Shown here: positions 7,942-16,418 of the stretch, in pieces
Layout: each line of letters begins with the position of its first letter
Numbering within the stretch: the stretch's first letter is position 1
Assembly (NCBI RefSeq): GCF_001639065.2
Contig: NZ_LQXO02000053.1
Span: 310,001-374,000 of the forward strand
Source: Vibrio barjaei
GTDB lineage: Bacteria > Pseudomonadota > Gammaproteobacteria > Enterobacterales > Vibrionaceae
Length of the DNA stretch: 64,000 bases
Direction of reading: 5' to 3'
The notes under the pieces: generated by a model
What the model was told of the DNA's origin: nothing
Database searches by the model: none
The model's input: the letters and a program-made list of their open reading frames with translations, nothing else
Translations under genes and position numbers: made by a program

Positions 7942-9144
7942 TTAGATTGTCGCGTGCTTACCTTGCCAAACGACTTCGCGATAGTGCACAGGATCTGTGT
8001 CGCCTTCAGTGTTAATAACCAAAACAACAGAATCTTTATTAAGCGCTAAATGCTCTTTTAGGCTCTCTTTTTCACGGCTGTATTCCACCGCTGCCAATAG
8101 ACCCAAACCAACCGCACCGGACTCACCAGAGATAACCGCAGGATCGCCACTTAGAGGGTTACCCAATACGCGCATACCAAACGCAGCTACACGGTCTTCA
8201 CAGGAAACAAACTGAGTGGCACAGTTTTTAAGCACTTCCCAACCTAATGGGTTTGGCTCGCCACAAGCTAGACCAACCATGATGGTTGCAAGATCGCCGT
8301 CTACGTTGACCATGTCTCCAGTCTCAGCAATACCTGAACGATAAATACAGTCTGCTTGGTTTGGTTCCACAACGACTGAGCGAAGCTGACCTGGGCCACA
8401 ATATTCAGCCAGATAGCCCAATACGCCACCAGCCATTGCGCCTACACCCGCTTGTAAGAACACGTGCGTCGGTTTATCCAAACCTAGCTCAACCATTTGC
8501 TCAACGGCTTCCACTGCCAAGGTGCTATAACCTTGCATGATCCATGTTGGGATCTCGGTATAGCCTTCCCACGCCGTGTCTTGAACCACTTTCCAGCCAT
8601 GCTCGTTAGCGGTTTTGATGGCTAGTCTTACGGTATCGTCGTAATTCATGTCAGTAACAATGCACTCTGCGCCAAGGGCACGAATGTTGTTAACGCGCTC
8701 ATCAGCTGCGCCTTTTGGCATGTAGACAACTGCGTTTTGACACAGTTGATTCGCCGCCCAAGCGACACCACGACCGTGGTTACCATCAGTAGCCGTTGCG
8801 AAGGTCATTTTGGTTTTGATTTGAGTTTTGAAAGTTTCGAAATTGAAACCGTCGATGTCCATCTTGTATTCATCACACAAGAGTCGTGCAATAGCGTATA
8901 CGCCGCCTAACATTTTGAATGCGTTTAGGTCAAAGCGATACGCTTCGTCTTTAACAAGAATGTTCTTCACACCAAACTCTTTTGCAAGGTGAGTTAGATT
9001 GTGAAGAGGTGTTGGTTGATAGCCATCTAATTGCAAATGAAATCGGCGCGCTTTTTCGGCTTCACTGATGGAAAACTGATCGGAGAGGCGTCCATTAAAA
9101 TGCTGGTTATCGGCAATATGAATATTAAAATTCAACTTTGACAT
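7942..9144 (-). CDS. ygeX: 2,3-Diaminopropionate ammonia-lyase YgeX
   Basis: PLP enzyme that splits 2,3-diaminopropionate into pyruvate and two ammonia. The 400-residue protein aligns in length with E. coli YgeX (398). The PLP lysine is in the LNAFKMLGG motif near residue 79, the phosphate-binding glycine loop is QAGVGAMAGG, and the FATATDGNHGRGVAWAA segment is diagnostic for diaminopropionate ammonia-lyases within fold type II. It is the energy- and nitrogen-releasing end of the purine route and lies between ygeW and ygeY. The 99-bp gap to ygeW contains two hairpins. Confidence 0.93.
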   Translation of the reverse strand: MSKLNFNIHIADNQHFNGRLSDQFSISEAEKARRFHLQLDGYQPTPLHNLTHLAKEFGVKNILVKDEAYRFDLNAFKMLGGVYAIARLLCDEYKMDIDGFNFETFKTQIKTKMTFATATDGNHGRGVAWAANQLCQNAVVYMPKGAADERVNNIRALGAECIVTDMNYDDTVRLAIKTANEHGWKVVQDTAWEGYTEIPTWIMQGYSTLAVEAVEQMVELGLDKPTHVFLQAGVGAMAGGVLGYLAEYCGPGQLRSVVVEPNQADCIYRSGIAETGDMVNVDGDLATIMVGLACGEPNPLGWEVLKNCATQFVSCEDRVAAFGMRVLGNPLSGDPAVISGESGAVGLGLLAAVEYSREKESLKEHLALNKDSVVLVINTEGDTDPVHYREVVWQGKHATI

Positions 9145-9173
9145 AGCGATACCTTATTTAATCCATTTACACA

Positions 9174-9226
9174 CTCGCCTTAGAAAGGAGTTAAGGCGAG
9201 GTGTAATACCCTTTTTACTTAGGGTA
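9174..9226 (-). other. Two hairpins in the ygeW-ygeX gap
   Basis: A perfect 9-bp pair, CTCGCCTTA (9174-9182) and TAAGGCGAG (9192-9200), is followed by TACCCT/AGGGTA (9207-9226). Neither has a clear T tract on the minus strand, so they look like intercistronic RNA structures (processing or stabilising) rather than terminators. Confidence 0.6.
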
Positions 9227-9243
9227 AATATTACGGGAGTGCT

Positions 9244-10431
9244 TTATTTAACTCGTTTTGCTGAATCTTTTAATAGTTCGTCAAGAACGCCAGCTACATC
9301 TTGATATTTTCTGTTCAAAATCATTGCAGCGATAATATATGGCTTCCAGCTTGCTTCTTTATAAGTCGCAATACGGTACTTCTCGAATACAGACTCTTCT
9401 ACTTCACCTTCTTCACAAGACACGCCTGTGATATCAGCAGGTAGACAGTGCATGTACAACGCTTCACCGCCTTTAGTTAGCTTCATCATCTCTTCAGTAC
9501 AGTGCCAGTCTTTGTGCTGTGCGTTTTGTGCCAAGCACGCTTTCTCTAGCTCTTTTAGTCCATCATGGTCATTAGCGCGTAACAGGTCAGTACGCTCGCC
9601 CATAACTTTGTAAGGTGCCCAAGATTTTGGATAAACGATGTCTGCATCTTTGAATGCTTCTTCCATCGAAGTTACTTGAGTGAAGCTACCGCCAGACTCT
9701 TGTGCGTTTTTCTTCGCTTCTTCAACAACTTCAGGAATCAGGTCATAGCCTTCTGGGTGTGCTAGCACGACATCCATACCGAAACGGCTCATAAGACCGA
9801 TGATGCCTTGTGGCACAGATAGAGGCTTACCGTAACTTGGCGAGTACGCCCAAGTCATCGCAATCTTCTTACCTTTAAGTTGATCTAAACCACCGAAATG
9901 CTCTTCCAACCAAGCTAGGTCAGCCATAGACTGTGTTGGGTGGTCGATATCACACTGTAGGTTAACCAATGCAGGACGATGAGGAAGTACGCCTTCTTTA
10001 ACACCATCATCTAACGCTTCACCTACTTCGCGCATGTAAGCATTACCAGCACCTAAGTACATGTCATCACGAATACCAATCGCATCAGCACAGAAAGAAA
10101 TCATGTTCGCTGTTTCACGAACAGTCTCACCGTGAGCGATTTGAGATTTACCTTCATCAAGATCTTGTTGTGCTAGGCCTAACATATTGATAGCGGAAGC
10201 ATAAGAAAAGCGAGTACGAGTCGAGTTGTCTCTAAATAAGGAAATGCCTAGGCCGTTTTTAAATACATTAGTGGCGATATTTTCACCACGCATGGTTTTT
10301 AGTACTTGTGCAGTTTTTAATACTCTTTCTAATTCTTCTGGGCTTTGCTCCCACGTTAATAGAAAGTCTTTATCGTGAAGTTTTGATTCTAGTTGAGAAA
10401 TTTCTTTAATCAGTTCATTCATATTTTTCAT
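9244..10431 (-). CDS. ygeW: Carbamoyltransferase-like protein YgeW
   Basis: Member of the aspartate/ornithine carbamoyltransferase fold. The 395-residue protein (E. coli YgeW 396) carries the carbamoyl phosphate loop FRDNSTRTRF near residue 67, HCLPA near residue 333 and the family's DIDHPTQSMADL. In the anaerobic urate route YgeW is assigned to phosphorolysis of a diureidopropionate intermediate, yielding the carbamoyl phosphate that YqeA converts to ATP. It opens the second transcription block. The 411 bp upstream hold a sigma-54-like promoter and the end of the permease block. A start three codons in (MNEL) is possible, and codon 1 has only a weak ribosome binding site. Confidence 0.92.
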   Translation of the reverse strand: MKNMNELIKEISQLESKLHDKDFLLTWEQSPEELERVLKTAQVLKTMRGENIATNVFKNGLGISLFRDNSTRTRFSYASAINMLGLAQQDLDEGKSQIAHGETVRETANMISFCADAIGIRDDMYLGAGNAYMREVGEALDDGVKEGVLPHRPALVNLQCDIDHPTQSMADLAWLEEHFGGLDQLKGKKIAMTWAYSPSYGKPLSVPQGIIGLMSRFGMDVVLAHPEGYDLIPEVVEEAKKNAQESGGSFTQVTSMEEAFKDADIVYPKSWAPYKVMGERTDLLRANDHDGLKELEKACLAQNAQHKDWHCTEEMMKLTKGGEALYMHCLPADITGVSCEEGEVEESVFEKYRIATYKEASWKPYIIAAMILNRKYQDVAGVLDELLKDSAKRVK

Positions 10432-10606
10432 TTGCTATCCCATTATCCATCTAGATTAACTATAAAAAATACAACTCAAGATAATATTCGCATGCTATTT
10501 ATATTTAACAGGCTAACAAAGCGTATTTGCCCTCTTGTTTGTATTTGTATTTACTCCTAACTGGCCGATCGTCTGGCCTTCAGATTTCTGTCACTGGTTC
10601 TTATAT

Positions 10607-10622
10607 TCCAAGTTCTGTGCCA
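10607..10622 (-). promoter_or_regulatory. Sigma-54-like promoter for ygeW-yqeA
   Basis: On the minus strand TGGCACAGAACTTGGA fits the sigma-54 consensus TGGCACG-N4-TTGCW: a perfect -24 core, correct spacing, and one deviation in the -12 core (GG instead of GC). The element is 176 bp upstream of ygeW. Upstream of it, 10726-10763 repeats the half-sites seen in front of xdh. The deviation at a highly conserved base keeps confidence moderate. Confidence 0.5.
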
Positions 10623-10725
10623 ATAATTCGTATCAAATAAAAAAGAATGAAATTTCTTTGAAAGCCCCGTGTTATAAGGGCTCGTCGATTGGCGATTGAA
10701 AGGATGAAAACGATGACAGACTCAA

Positions 10726-10763
10726 CTATCAGTCTGACTAGAGCGCCGAAACCAATTTGATAG
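10726..10763. promoter_or_regulatory. Candidate YgeV activator half-sites upstream of ygeW
   Basis: CTATCA (10726-10731) and CAATTTGATAG (10753-10763). The latter 11-mer occurs exactly in the large palindrome upstream of xdh at 16191-16201. The pair lies about 105-140 bp upstream of the sigma-54-like promoter, in the usual range for an enhancer. The arms are 21 bp apart here rather than adjacent, so the site is weaker than the xdh one. Confidence 0.4.
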
Positions 10764-10804
10764 CGATAGTAAAAGGGTGAGTATCATATTGATATTGGAT
10801 GATA

Positions 10805-10833
10805 GACACTCTTCTCAGGGTGAGAAGAGTGTC
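10805..10833 (-). terminator. Hairpin after the purine permease
   Basis: Perfect 12-bp stem GACACTCTTCTC (10805-10816) / GAGAAGAGTGTC (10822-10833) with a 5-nt loop, 10 bp after the permease stop. There is no long T tract on the minus strand, so termination may be partial; it separates the two blocks of the island. Confidence 0.65.
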
Positions 10834-10842
10834 TTAGAAGAG

Positions 10843-12138
10843 TTATTCTTTGCTGGCTTTTGACTTAGGAAGGATAAGGTTTAGCGTCACGGCAGCTAAG
10901 GTGCCTGTGGTGATGCCAGAATGGAAAACAAGTTTCAAACTCTCAGGGAAATGACGCAGCAGATTAGGCTCGTAGGTAACCGCCAAACCTGATGCTAACG
11001 CCACACACACCACAATCGCATTACGTCGTGAATCCGTGGCTTTCATTAGCATTCGAATACCCGCGTAAGCAATCATACCGAACATAACGAAACCAACCCC
11101 ACCAAGCACAGGTTTTGGCACCGTCACCGCTAATGCCGCAAATTTAGGGAACAGACCACCAAGTACCAACAAACAGCCTGTCACTGCGACGACAAAGCGG
11201 CTAGCGACTCCACTAATACCGACGATACCAACGTTCTGACTGAAACTTGCCACTGGCATGGCTGAGAAGAACGAGCCAAAGGTACTGCCTAAACCATCGG
11301 CTAACAGCCCTTTTTTCAAGTCATTACCTTTCAGCTCAACACGACAGTTGCTTGCCAGTGCCATAAAGTCTCCTGTTGCTTCTGCAACCACCACCAAATA
11401 GACCAAACTCATGGTAATGATGGCTGGGATGGAAAAACTCATCCCAAAATGTAGGGGCATAGGTGCTGCCACCCAATTCGCTTCGGCAATTTGAGTAACA
11501 TCGACCATTCCCAATGGAATAGCCATCATATAGCCTGCGGCTAAACCAATAATGATACTCGATGCGGCAACGACGCCTTTACAGAACACCGAAACGCCTA
11601 TCACCACGGCTAAAGAAGCGGCTGCCAAGAATATTTTCGGCAGCGTCGCGAACTCAGGGTGACCTTGAGGGGCATCACCAATCCAGTTCATTGCTACAGG
11701 TAAGATAGTTAGACCAATCAAGGTCACAACCACACCACTAACAATGTTAGGGAATAGCTTGCGAATATGGCTCATATAAAAGCTTGAACCTACCACTAGA
11801 AATGACCCTACAAATGCGGCTCCAAGCACTGCATCCAACCCTTCAGTTTTGCCAATGGCGATAATGCTGCCAATAAAGGCGAAACTCGACCCCATAACGA
11901 CGGGGAGTCGGATTCCGATTTGCTTAAAGCCGATACATTGCACAATAGTGACCAAACCAGACACAAGCAATGACGCGCTGATTAGCGTGACAATGTCTTG
12001 TGGCGGCAAGCCAATTGCGCTACCCGCAATAAGCGGCACTGCGACAATACCTCCTATTGATGCCAACATGTGCTGTATTGCGAGAAATAAGGTAACGCCA
12101 TACGGGGGTTTTTCGTCTAATTCATAGAGGAGTTCCAT
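10843..12138 (-). CDS. NCS2-family xanthine/urate permease
   Basis: Proton-coupled purine importer in the inner membrane, similar to E. coli XanQ and UacT (YgfU). The 431-residue protein has about 14 hydrophobic segments. Family motifs are visible: the His of AIQHMLAS in TM1, VVAEATGDFMA (TM8 acidic residue) and ASFSQNVGIV (TM10). I start it at MELLYEL (12138), with AAAGGA 6 bases upstream; a start at 12189 would run back into xdhC. It follows xdhC by 11 bp, the last gene of the xdh block, so it probably supplies the substrate of the xanthine dehydrogenase. Sequence alone does not separate xanthine from urate specificity. Confidence 0.87.
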   Translation of the reverse strand: MELLYELDEKPPYGVTLFLAIQHMLASIGGIVAVPLIAGSAIGLPPQDIVTLISASLLVSGLVTIVQCIGFKQIGIRLPVVMGSSFAFIGSIIAIGKTEGLDAVLGAAFVGSFLVVGSSFYMSHIRKLFPNIVSGVVVTLIGLTILPVAMNWIGDAPQGHPEFATLPKIFLAAASLAVVIGVSVFCKGVVAASSIIIGLAAGYMMAIPLGMVDVTQIAEANWVAAPMPLHFGMSFSIPAIITMSLVYLVVVAEATGDFMALASNCRVELKGNDLKKGLLADGLGSTFGSFFSAMPVASFSQNVGIVGISGVASRFVVAVTGCLLVLGGLFPKFAALAVTVPKPVLGGVGFVMFGMIAYAGIRMLMKATDSRRNAIVVCVALASGLAVTYEPNLLRHFPESLKLVFHSGITTGTLAAVTLNLILPKSKASKE

Positions 12139-12149
12139 ACTGCTTCCTT

Positions 12150-12656
12150 TTATAGGCTGTGCTCTACTTGAGATTGAGGAATGTTGCAAAACTCTGTGGC
12201 GCGCCTAATTGCTTCTACAATCGGCTGATAACCAGTGCATCGGCACAGGTTGCCTTCCAGAGCATCACGAATTTCTTCTTCAGTCGGGTTTGGATAGCGT
12301 TTAAGCAACGCCCAAGCACTGATGATCATGCCCGGTGTACAGAAACCACACTGCGTTCCTCCAGTGGTCAAAAACTCATCCATAAGAACCACACCCAGTG
12401 GGTCCTTTCTTAACCCTTCAATGGTGACGATTTCACTGCCTTCGCACTGAACAGCTAGTGCCAGACAAGAACAAACCGGCTTGCCATCTTTAATCACGGT
12501 GCATGCACCGCACTCACCTACCGCACACCCTTCTTTCGTGCCAGTAAGTGACAATTGCTCTCTTAACATGTCGAGTAGCCGTGTATTACCCGTGACTTCG
12601 AGGTTATACACACCGCCATTCACCGTTAGCGATATTTGTTTTGTTTCTTTAACCAT
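12150..12656 (-). CDS. xdhC: Xanthine dehydrogenase iron-sulfur subunit XdhC
   Basis: Small subunit that carries two [2Fe-2S] clusters between the molybdenum and FAD centres. The 168-residue protein shows the plant-type ferredoxin motif GCAVGECGACTVI plus a following VCSC, then the second cluster motif QCGFCTPGM with NLCRCTGYQ. E. coli XdhC is 159 residues. It sits 12 bp after the xdhA-xdhB fusion and 11 bp before the permease, so the three genes are one operon. Together with the fusion it completes the three-domain hydroxylase. Confidence 0.93.
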   Translation of the reverse strand: MVKETKQISLTVNGGVYNLEVTGNTRLLDMLREQLSLTGTKEGCAVGECGACTVIKDGKPVCSCLALAVQCEGSEIVTIEGLRKDPLGVVLMDEFLTTGGTQCGFCTPGMIISAWALLKRYPNPTEEEIRDALEGNLCRCTGYQPIVEAIRRATEFCNIPQSQVEHSL

Positions 12657-12668
12657 TGAAATGCACTC

Positions 12669-15600
12669 CTATGCTAACGACTGGCCATCTGACAGCTTGG
12701 TTTGGATTTCCGACATAAGCTCTCGGAACATGTTCAGATAAACAGGCTGTTTGTACGCCGCTGACCAACGTCCACCAATTTCTGTTTCGATAATGTCTGA
12801 TAGTACGCTGATAGCACGGCCAACAACCTGCTCGTCTAACGTGGTTTCACACAATACTTCTTCTACTTGATACAAGCGTCGTGGGTAGCTAAATAGTGCG
12901 CCATCAACGAGGCGACACTCTTTGACTATGCCCTGTTCGACATTCATCAAACAGCTCAAGCTCAAACGCGTGATGTTCAGTGCATTACGACGTCCTAGTT
13001 GAACGTATTCGGTTAGCTCGAATGGTTTATCTGGAATCGTAAGAATGATCTTAGTCAGTAGCTCATCTGGTTGAATGTCCGTGCGATAACCACCTTTAAG
13101 AAGCTCAGCAATAGGTAAACGTCTCACTTGTTTTTCAGACGCTAGCTCAATTTCTGCCTTGTAAGCGATCAACGGCGGAATTGAGTCGGCACATGGTGCT
13201 GCATTGGCAATGTTGCCACCTAACGTTGCACGGTTTCTGATTTGTGTTGAACCTATGGTTTTGCATGCTGTTGCTAATAATGGGAAGTGGTGACGGACTT
13301 CTTCGTGCTCCACTACATCAGTGATGCATGCACCACCACCAATCATTATGCTGTTACCTTCGTGAGTGATGGCTTTTAGCTCTTTGAGGCCCGTGATATC
13401 GAGTAGCGGTGCTGCGGTTTCTTGCAAACGATGCTGAACAAGCACATCGGTACCACCCGCTAAGATAGTCATTGAACCTTGCTGCATTAACGACAACGCC
13501 TCACCCAAGGTTTCAGGTCGAGTCACATTGAGATCGCACAAGCGGTTCACTTGATGATGGTTATCACCGCTGCATAAGAGCTCGCTTTGACGTACTGGCT
13601 TTTTAAGGTTGTAGCCTAAGTACACTTGCTCCAGTGTCAGTGGTAACGTTCTGTGACGTTTTTTAGTGGCAAACGCAACAGCATTAACGATGGCAGCAGC
13701 TGCGAGCTCTGCGGCAGGTTCACCAATACTTTTCGCGCCGTAAGGGCCTGCTGGGTCGGGGTTTTCTATCGCGTGGATATTGAGGTTAGGAATGTCTTTG
13801 ATGGTAGGCATTAAGTAGGTGTCGAAGTTGTCGGATTTCACTTCGCTCTGTTCGATATTGTAGTCTTCTAAAATACCGAATCCAATACCTTGAGCGATAC
13901 CACCCGCTACTTGGCCTTCAAAACCGACAGGGTTAATGACCTTACCTACATCGTGTACTGCGGTTACCCCAAGTACATCTACTTTACCGGTCGAGGTGTC
14001 TACTTTTACTTCTGCAACTTGGCAGCCGTAAACCCACGTAAAGTAAGGTGAGCCTGTGCCCTTCTCCTCATCCCAGTGAATCGGCGGTGGATCGAACCAA
14101 CCGTAGGCCGCAAGGTTAATCCCTTGCTGACGACAACGTGAAATCGCCTCTTGCAGTGGCACTTGAATATCAGATTGTAAGTTCGATTTAATCTGACCGT
14201 TTCGCCATGTAGTGTCTTCAATTCGCGTGACTTCGAGGTCGGATTTTATGGTATCAAACAAACGAGCTCGGATGGTTTCTGCGCCGAGTTTCACCGCATT
14301 ACCGCCCGTCATTGTGGCGCGAGATGCAACGGTTGGTCCGCCGTCAGCGATTAGGCTCGTAGGCGACTCTGAGAAACGCACCATATCCAAAGGCACACCT
14401 AGCACTTCACCCGCTATCATCGCCATGGTAGTTTGCAGGCCTTGTCCGTTTTCACACACACCAGTAGAGATATTTAGACTGCTGTCTGCATTTAACGATA
14501 ATAACGCGGTGGAGTTATCCGCACCTTCCGCGCCTAAAGAACAACCACGATAACTAAGCGCTAAACCAATACCATATTTGATGGGCGAATTGACGTTGTT
14601 CTTAGCGTTCATTTCCGCCATGCGCTCATAAAACTGAGACTTTTCTGCTGCGGTTTTCAATACTTCTGATGCCGAGACCGTGTGCTGGTCAAAACATTGC
14701 CCTGTCATGCTCAAGGAGCCTTGTTTCAGAACATTGCGTTCACGCACAGTAATTGGGTCGATGTCGCATGTTAGTGCTATCTCATCCATCAAGGATTCGT
14801 GGGCGAAAATAATCTGAGGAGAACCAAAACCACGCATTGCACCCGATACGCTGTTGTTAGTGTAAACCCCTGTCACGTCTACTCGAACATGGTCAATATC
14901 GTACGGACCAGCGGCTTGAACCGAAGAGCGCCAAGTTACAAACGGTGTACATGTCGCGTAGGCACCAGCATCCGCGATGATGTTGATTTTAATCCCTTCA
15001 ATTTTACCCTCACGCGATACGCCTACTTTGTAACGCATGGTGTATGGGTGACGTTTGGTGCTTTCGATGAGCGATTGCTCTCTGTTATAGGAGAACTTGA
15101 CTGCACGCTTGGTAAGGTAAGTGGATAGCGCCGCTCGACAAGCAAGATGATCAATGGTGTCATCTTTACCACCAAACGAGCCACCAAGCACAGAACGCTT
15201 CACATTGATGGTTGCTTGTGGAATGCCAAGGAATCCGGCTACAAAGCTTCTTACTCTATGAGGGTTTTGAATCGAACCAACGATAGTCAGCTCGTTATTA
15301 TTGGGGTCGAGATAAGTGGTTATTGATTCTGGCTCAATATAGCCATGTTCTTGATAGTGCGTTTGATAGGTGTGTTCGATAACCACATCGGCCTTCGCAA
15401 TGGCCTTATCTGCATCACCTTTAACGGTGTGGTGAGTGTTAACGACATTAGAATCTTTATCCGGATGAATCAGTCTTGCATCACTTTCTAACGCTGACTC
15501 TGGGTCAGTAACGGGTTGAAATGGTTCATATTCGACTCGGATCTTTTCACTTGCTTCACAAGCAGTCTCGTAACTGTCTGCAATAACGAGTGCAATGACA

Positions 15601-15893
15601 TCACCACTAAAACGTACCCATTCCTGACATATAGGGTAAAAGTCTCGAATGATCACCCCTACTTTGGGGTCTCCTGGAATATCGTCATAAGTAATGATTC
15701 GCTCGACGCCAGGGACTTTCATTGCGTCCGTGGTATCTAAAGAAAGAATTCTACCCGCAGGTATATCTGTGTAACGGCAAACTCCGTGAAGAGAACCCGA
15801 TATGTGAACATCGTCGCCGTAAACTGCCGTACCTTCTACTTTGGCTCGTCCATCTACTCGAGGCATTCTGCTGCCTAAGCCAGCTTCATTCAT
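12669..15893 (-). CDS. xdhA: Xanthine dehydrogenase, fused molybdenum (XdhA) and FAD (XdhB) subunits
   Basis: A 1074-residue protein that joins two subunits which are separate in E. coli (XdhA 752, XdhB 292). Residues about 5-765 are the molybdopterin part: the GTAVYGDDVH start, SVLGGSFGGKDD, AMRGFGSPQ, and IGEPA with the likely catalytic Glu near residue 725. Residues about 780-1074 are the FAD subunit (VTRPETLGEAL, LAGGTDVLV, ATLGGNIANAAPCAD). The linker reads through with no frame break. Eukaryotic XDH is also one chain but in the order FeS-FAD-Mo; here it is Mo-FAD with FeS separate. The start at 15893 has AGGGAG 7 bases upstream. It is first in the operon with xdhC and the permease, behind a sigma-54 promoter. 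Substrate (hypoxanthine, xanthine or another purine) is not decided by sequence. Confidence 0.9.
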   Translation of the reverse strand: MNEAGLGSRMPRVDGRAKVEGTAVYGDDVHISGSLHGVCRYTDIPAGRILSLDTTDAMKVPGVERIITYDDIPGDPKVGVIIRDFYPICQEWVRFSGDVIALVIADSYETACEASEKIRVEYEPFQPVTDPESALESDARLIHPDKDSNVVNTHHTVKGDADKAIAKADVVIEHTYQTHYQEHGYIEPESITTYLDPNNNELTIVGSIQNPHRVRSFVAGFLGIPQATINVKRSVLGGSFGGKDDTIDHLACRAALSTYLTKRAVKFSYNREQSLIESTKRHPYTMRYKVGVSREGKIEGIKINIIADAGAYATCTPFVTWRSSVQAAGPYDIDHVRVDVTGVYTNNSVSGAMRGFGSPQIIFAHESLMDEIALTCDIDPITVRERNVLKQGSLSMTGQCFDQHTVSASEVLKTAAEKSQFYERMAEMNAKNNVNSPIKYGIGLALSYRGCSLGAEGADNSTALLSLNADSSLNISTGVCENGQGLQTTMAMIAGEVLGVPLDMVRFSESPTSLIADGGPTVASRATMTGGNAVKLGAETIRARLFDTIKSDLEVTRIEDTTWRNGQIKSNLQSDIQVPLQEAISRCRQQGINLAAYGWFDPPPIHWDEEKGTGSPYFTWVYGCQVAEVKVDTSTGKVDVLGVTAVHDVGKVINPVGFEGQVAGGIAQGIGFGILEDYNIEQSEVKSDNFDTYLMPTIKDIPNLNIHAIENPDPAGPYGAKSIGEPAAELAAAAIVNAVAFATKKRHRTLPLTLEQVYLGYNLKKPVRQSELLCSGDNHHQVNRLCDLNVTRPETLGEALSLMQQGSMTILAGGTDVLVQHRLQETAAPLLDITGLKELKAITHEGNSIMIGGGACITDVVEHEEVRHHFPLLATACKTIGSTQIRNRATLGGNIANAAPCADSIPPLIAYKAEIELASEKQVRRLPIAELLKGGYRTDIQPDELLTKIILTIPDKPFELTEYVQLGRRNALNITRLSLSCLMNVEQGIVKECRLVDGALFSYPRRLYQVEEVLCETTLDEQVVGRAISVLSDIIETEIGGRWSAAYKQPVYLNMFRELMSEIQTKLSDGQSLA

Positions 15894-15989
15894 AATAACT
15901 CCCTCTTGGTTGAATGAGGTGTGCATCACGATTCGCGGCACGCCCACGAAATAGAGCAGTAAAGCAGGCGTGCCGGAAAGCTAGATCAA

Positions 15990-16005
15990 AGCATTTATCA
16001 AGCCA
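15990..16005 (-). promoter_or_regulatory. Sigma-54 promoter for xdhAB-xdhC-permease
   Basis: On the minus strand TGGCTTGATAAATGCT has the invariant GG-N10-GC of sigma-54 promoters (GG at 16004-16003, GC at 15992-15991) with TGGC and TGCT contexts. The predicted start of transcription is about 85 nt upstream of the xdh start codon. A large palindrome lies about 180 bp further upstream, and the divergent gene is a sigma-54 activator, so the assignment is coherent. Confidence 0.65.
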
Positions 16006-16180
16006 TTAATTTCATAAAGTCAATCGTCAGCATAAATATTCTTGTTAAAAATGAACTACCTAAAAAACTGTGATGGAGATTTTATTTATCGGTTGATATA
16101 ACGGCGATATATATCTTAGCTATAAAATACTCGAATCTAAGTTAATTTATTTATAAACCTGAAAATTGCAGATTATCATT

Positions 16181-16222
16181 GTGAGACTATCAATTTGATA
16201 GCCTCACGGGTTGATAGACTCA
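16181..16222. promoter_or_regulatory. 27-bp palindrome plus extra half-site, probable YgeV enhancer
   Basis: GTGAG (16181-16185), CTATCAA (16187-16193), TTGATAG (16195-16201) and CTCAC (16203-16207) form an almost perfect palindrome centred on 16194, with one mismatched base pair. A third half-site, TTGATAG-A-CTCA, follows at 16211-16222. No T tract follows, so it is not a terminator. It lies between the divergent xdh and ygeV genes at a typical enhancer distance from the xdh sigma-54 promoter. Confidence 0.65.
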
Positions 16223-16418
16223 TTTGGAGAAATTCTCATTTTCAGACATCAAATGGAAATAATGCTTATTTATTCAAAAGTGCGTATTGATAAATATGTG
16301 ACCCAGATACCAAAGCTCTGAAAATTGACAGGCGTGTACATTTGTCTCTGACCTAAATCAAACTCATAAGGAGTAATTAAAAATAGAATGTCATTCTCTT
16401 AATAACGATTAAAACATT

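Noticed and set aside
12669..15893. xdhA-xdhB fusion as a sequencing error
   Set aside because: The junction reads as a coherent linker in one frame without a missing stop, and both domains are complete.
16208..16418. Sigma-54 promoter for ygeV itself
   Set aside because: No GG-N10-GC is found on the plus strand in this stretch, so ygeV is not obviously autoregulated through sigma-54.
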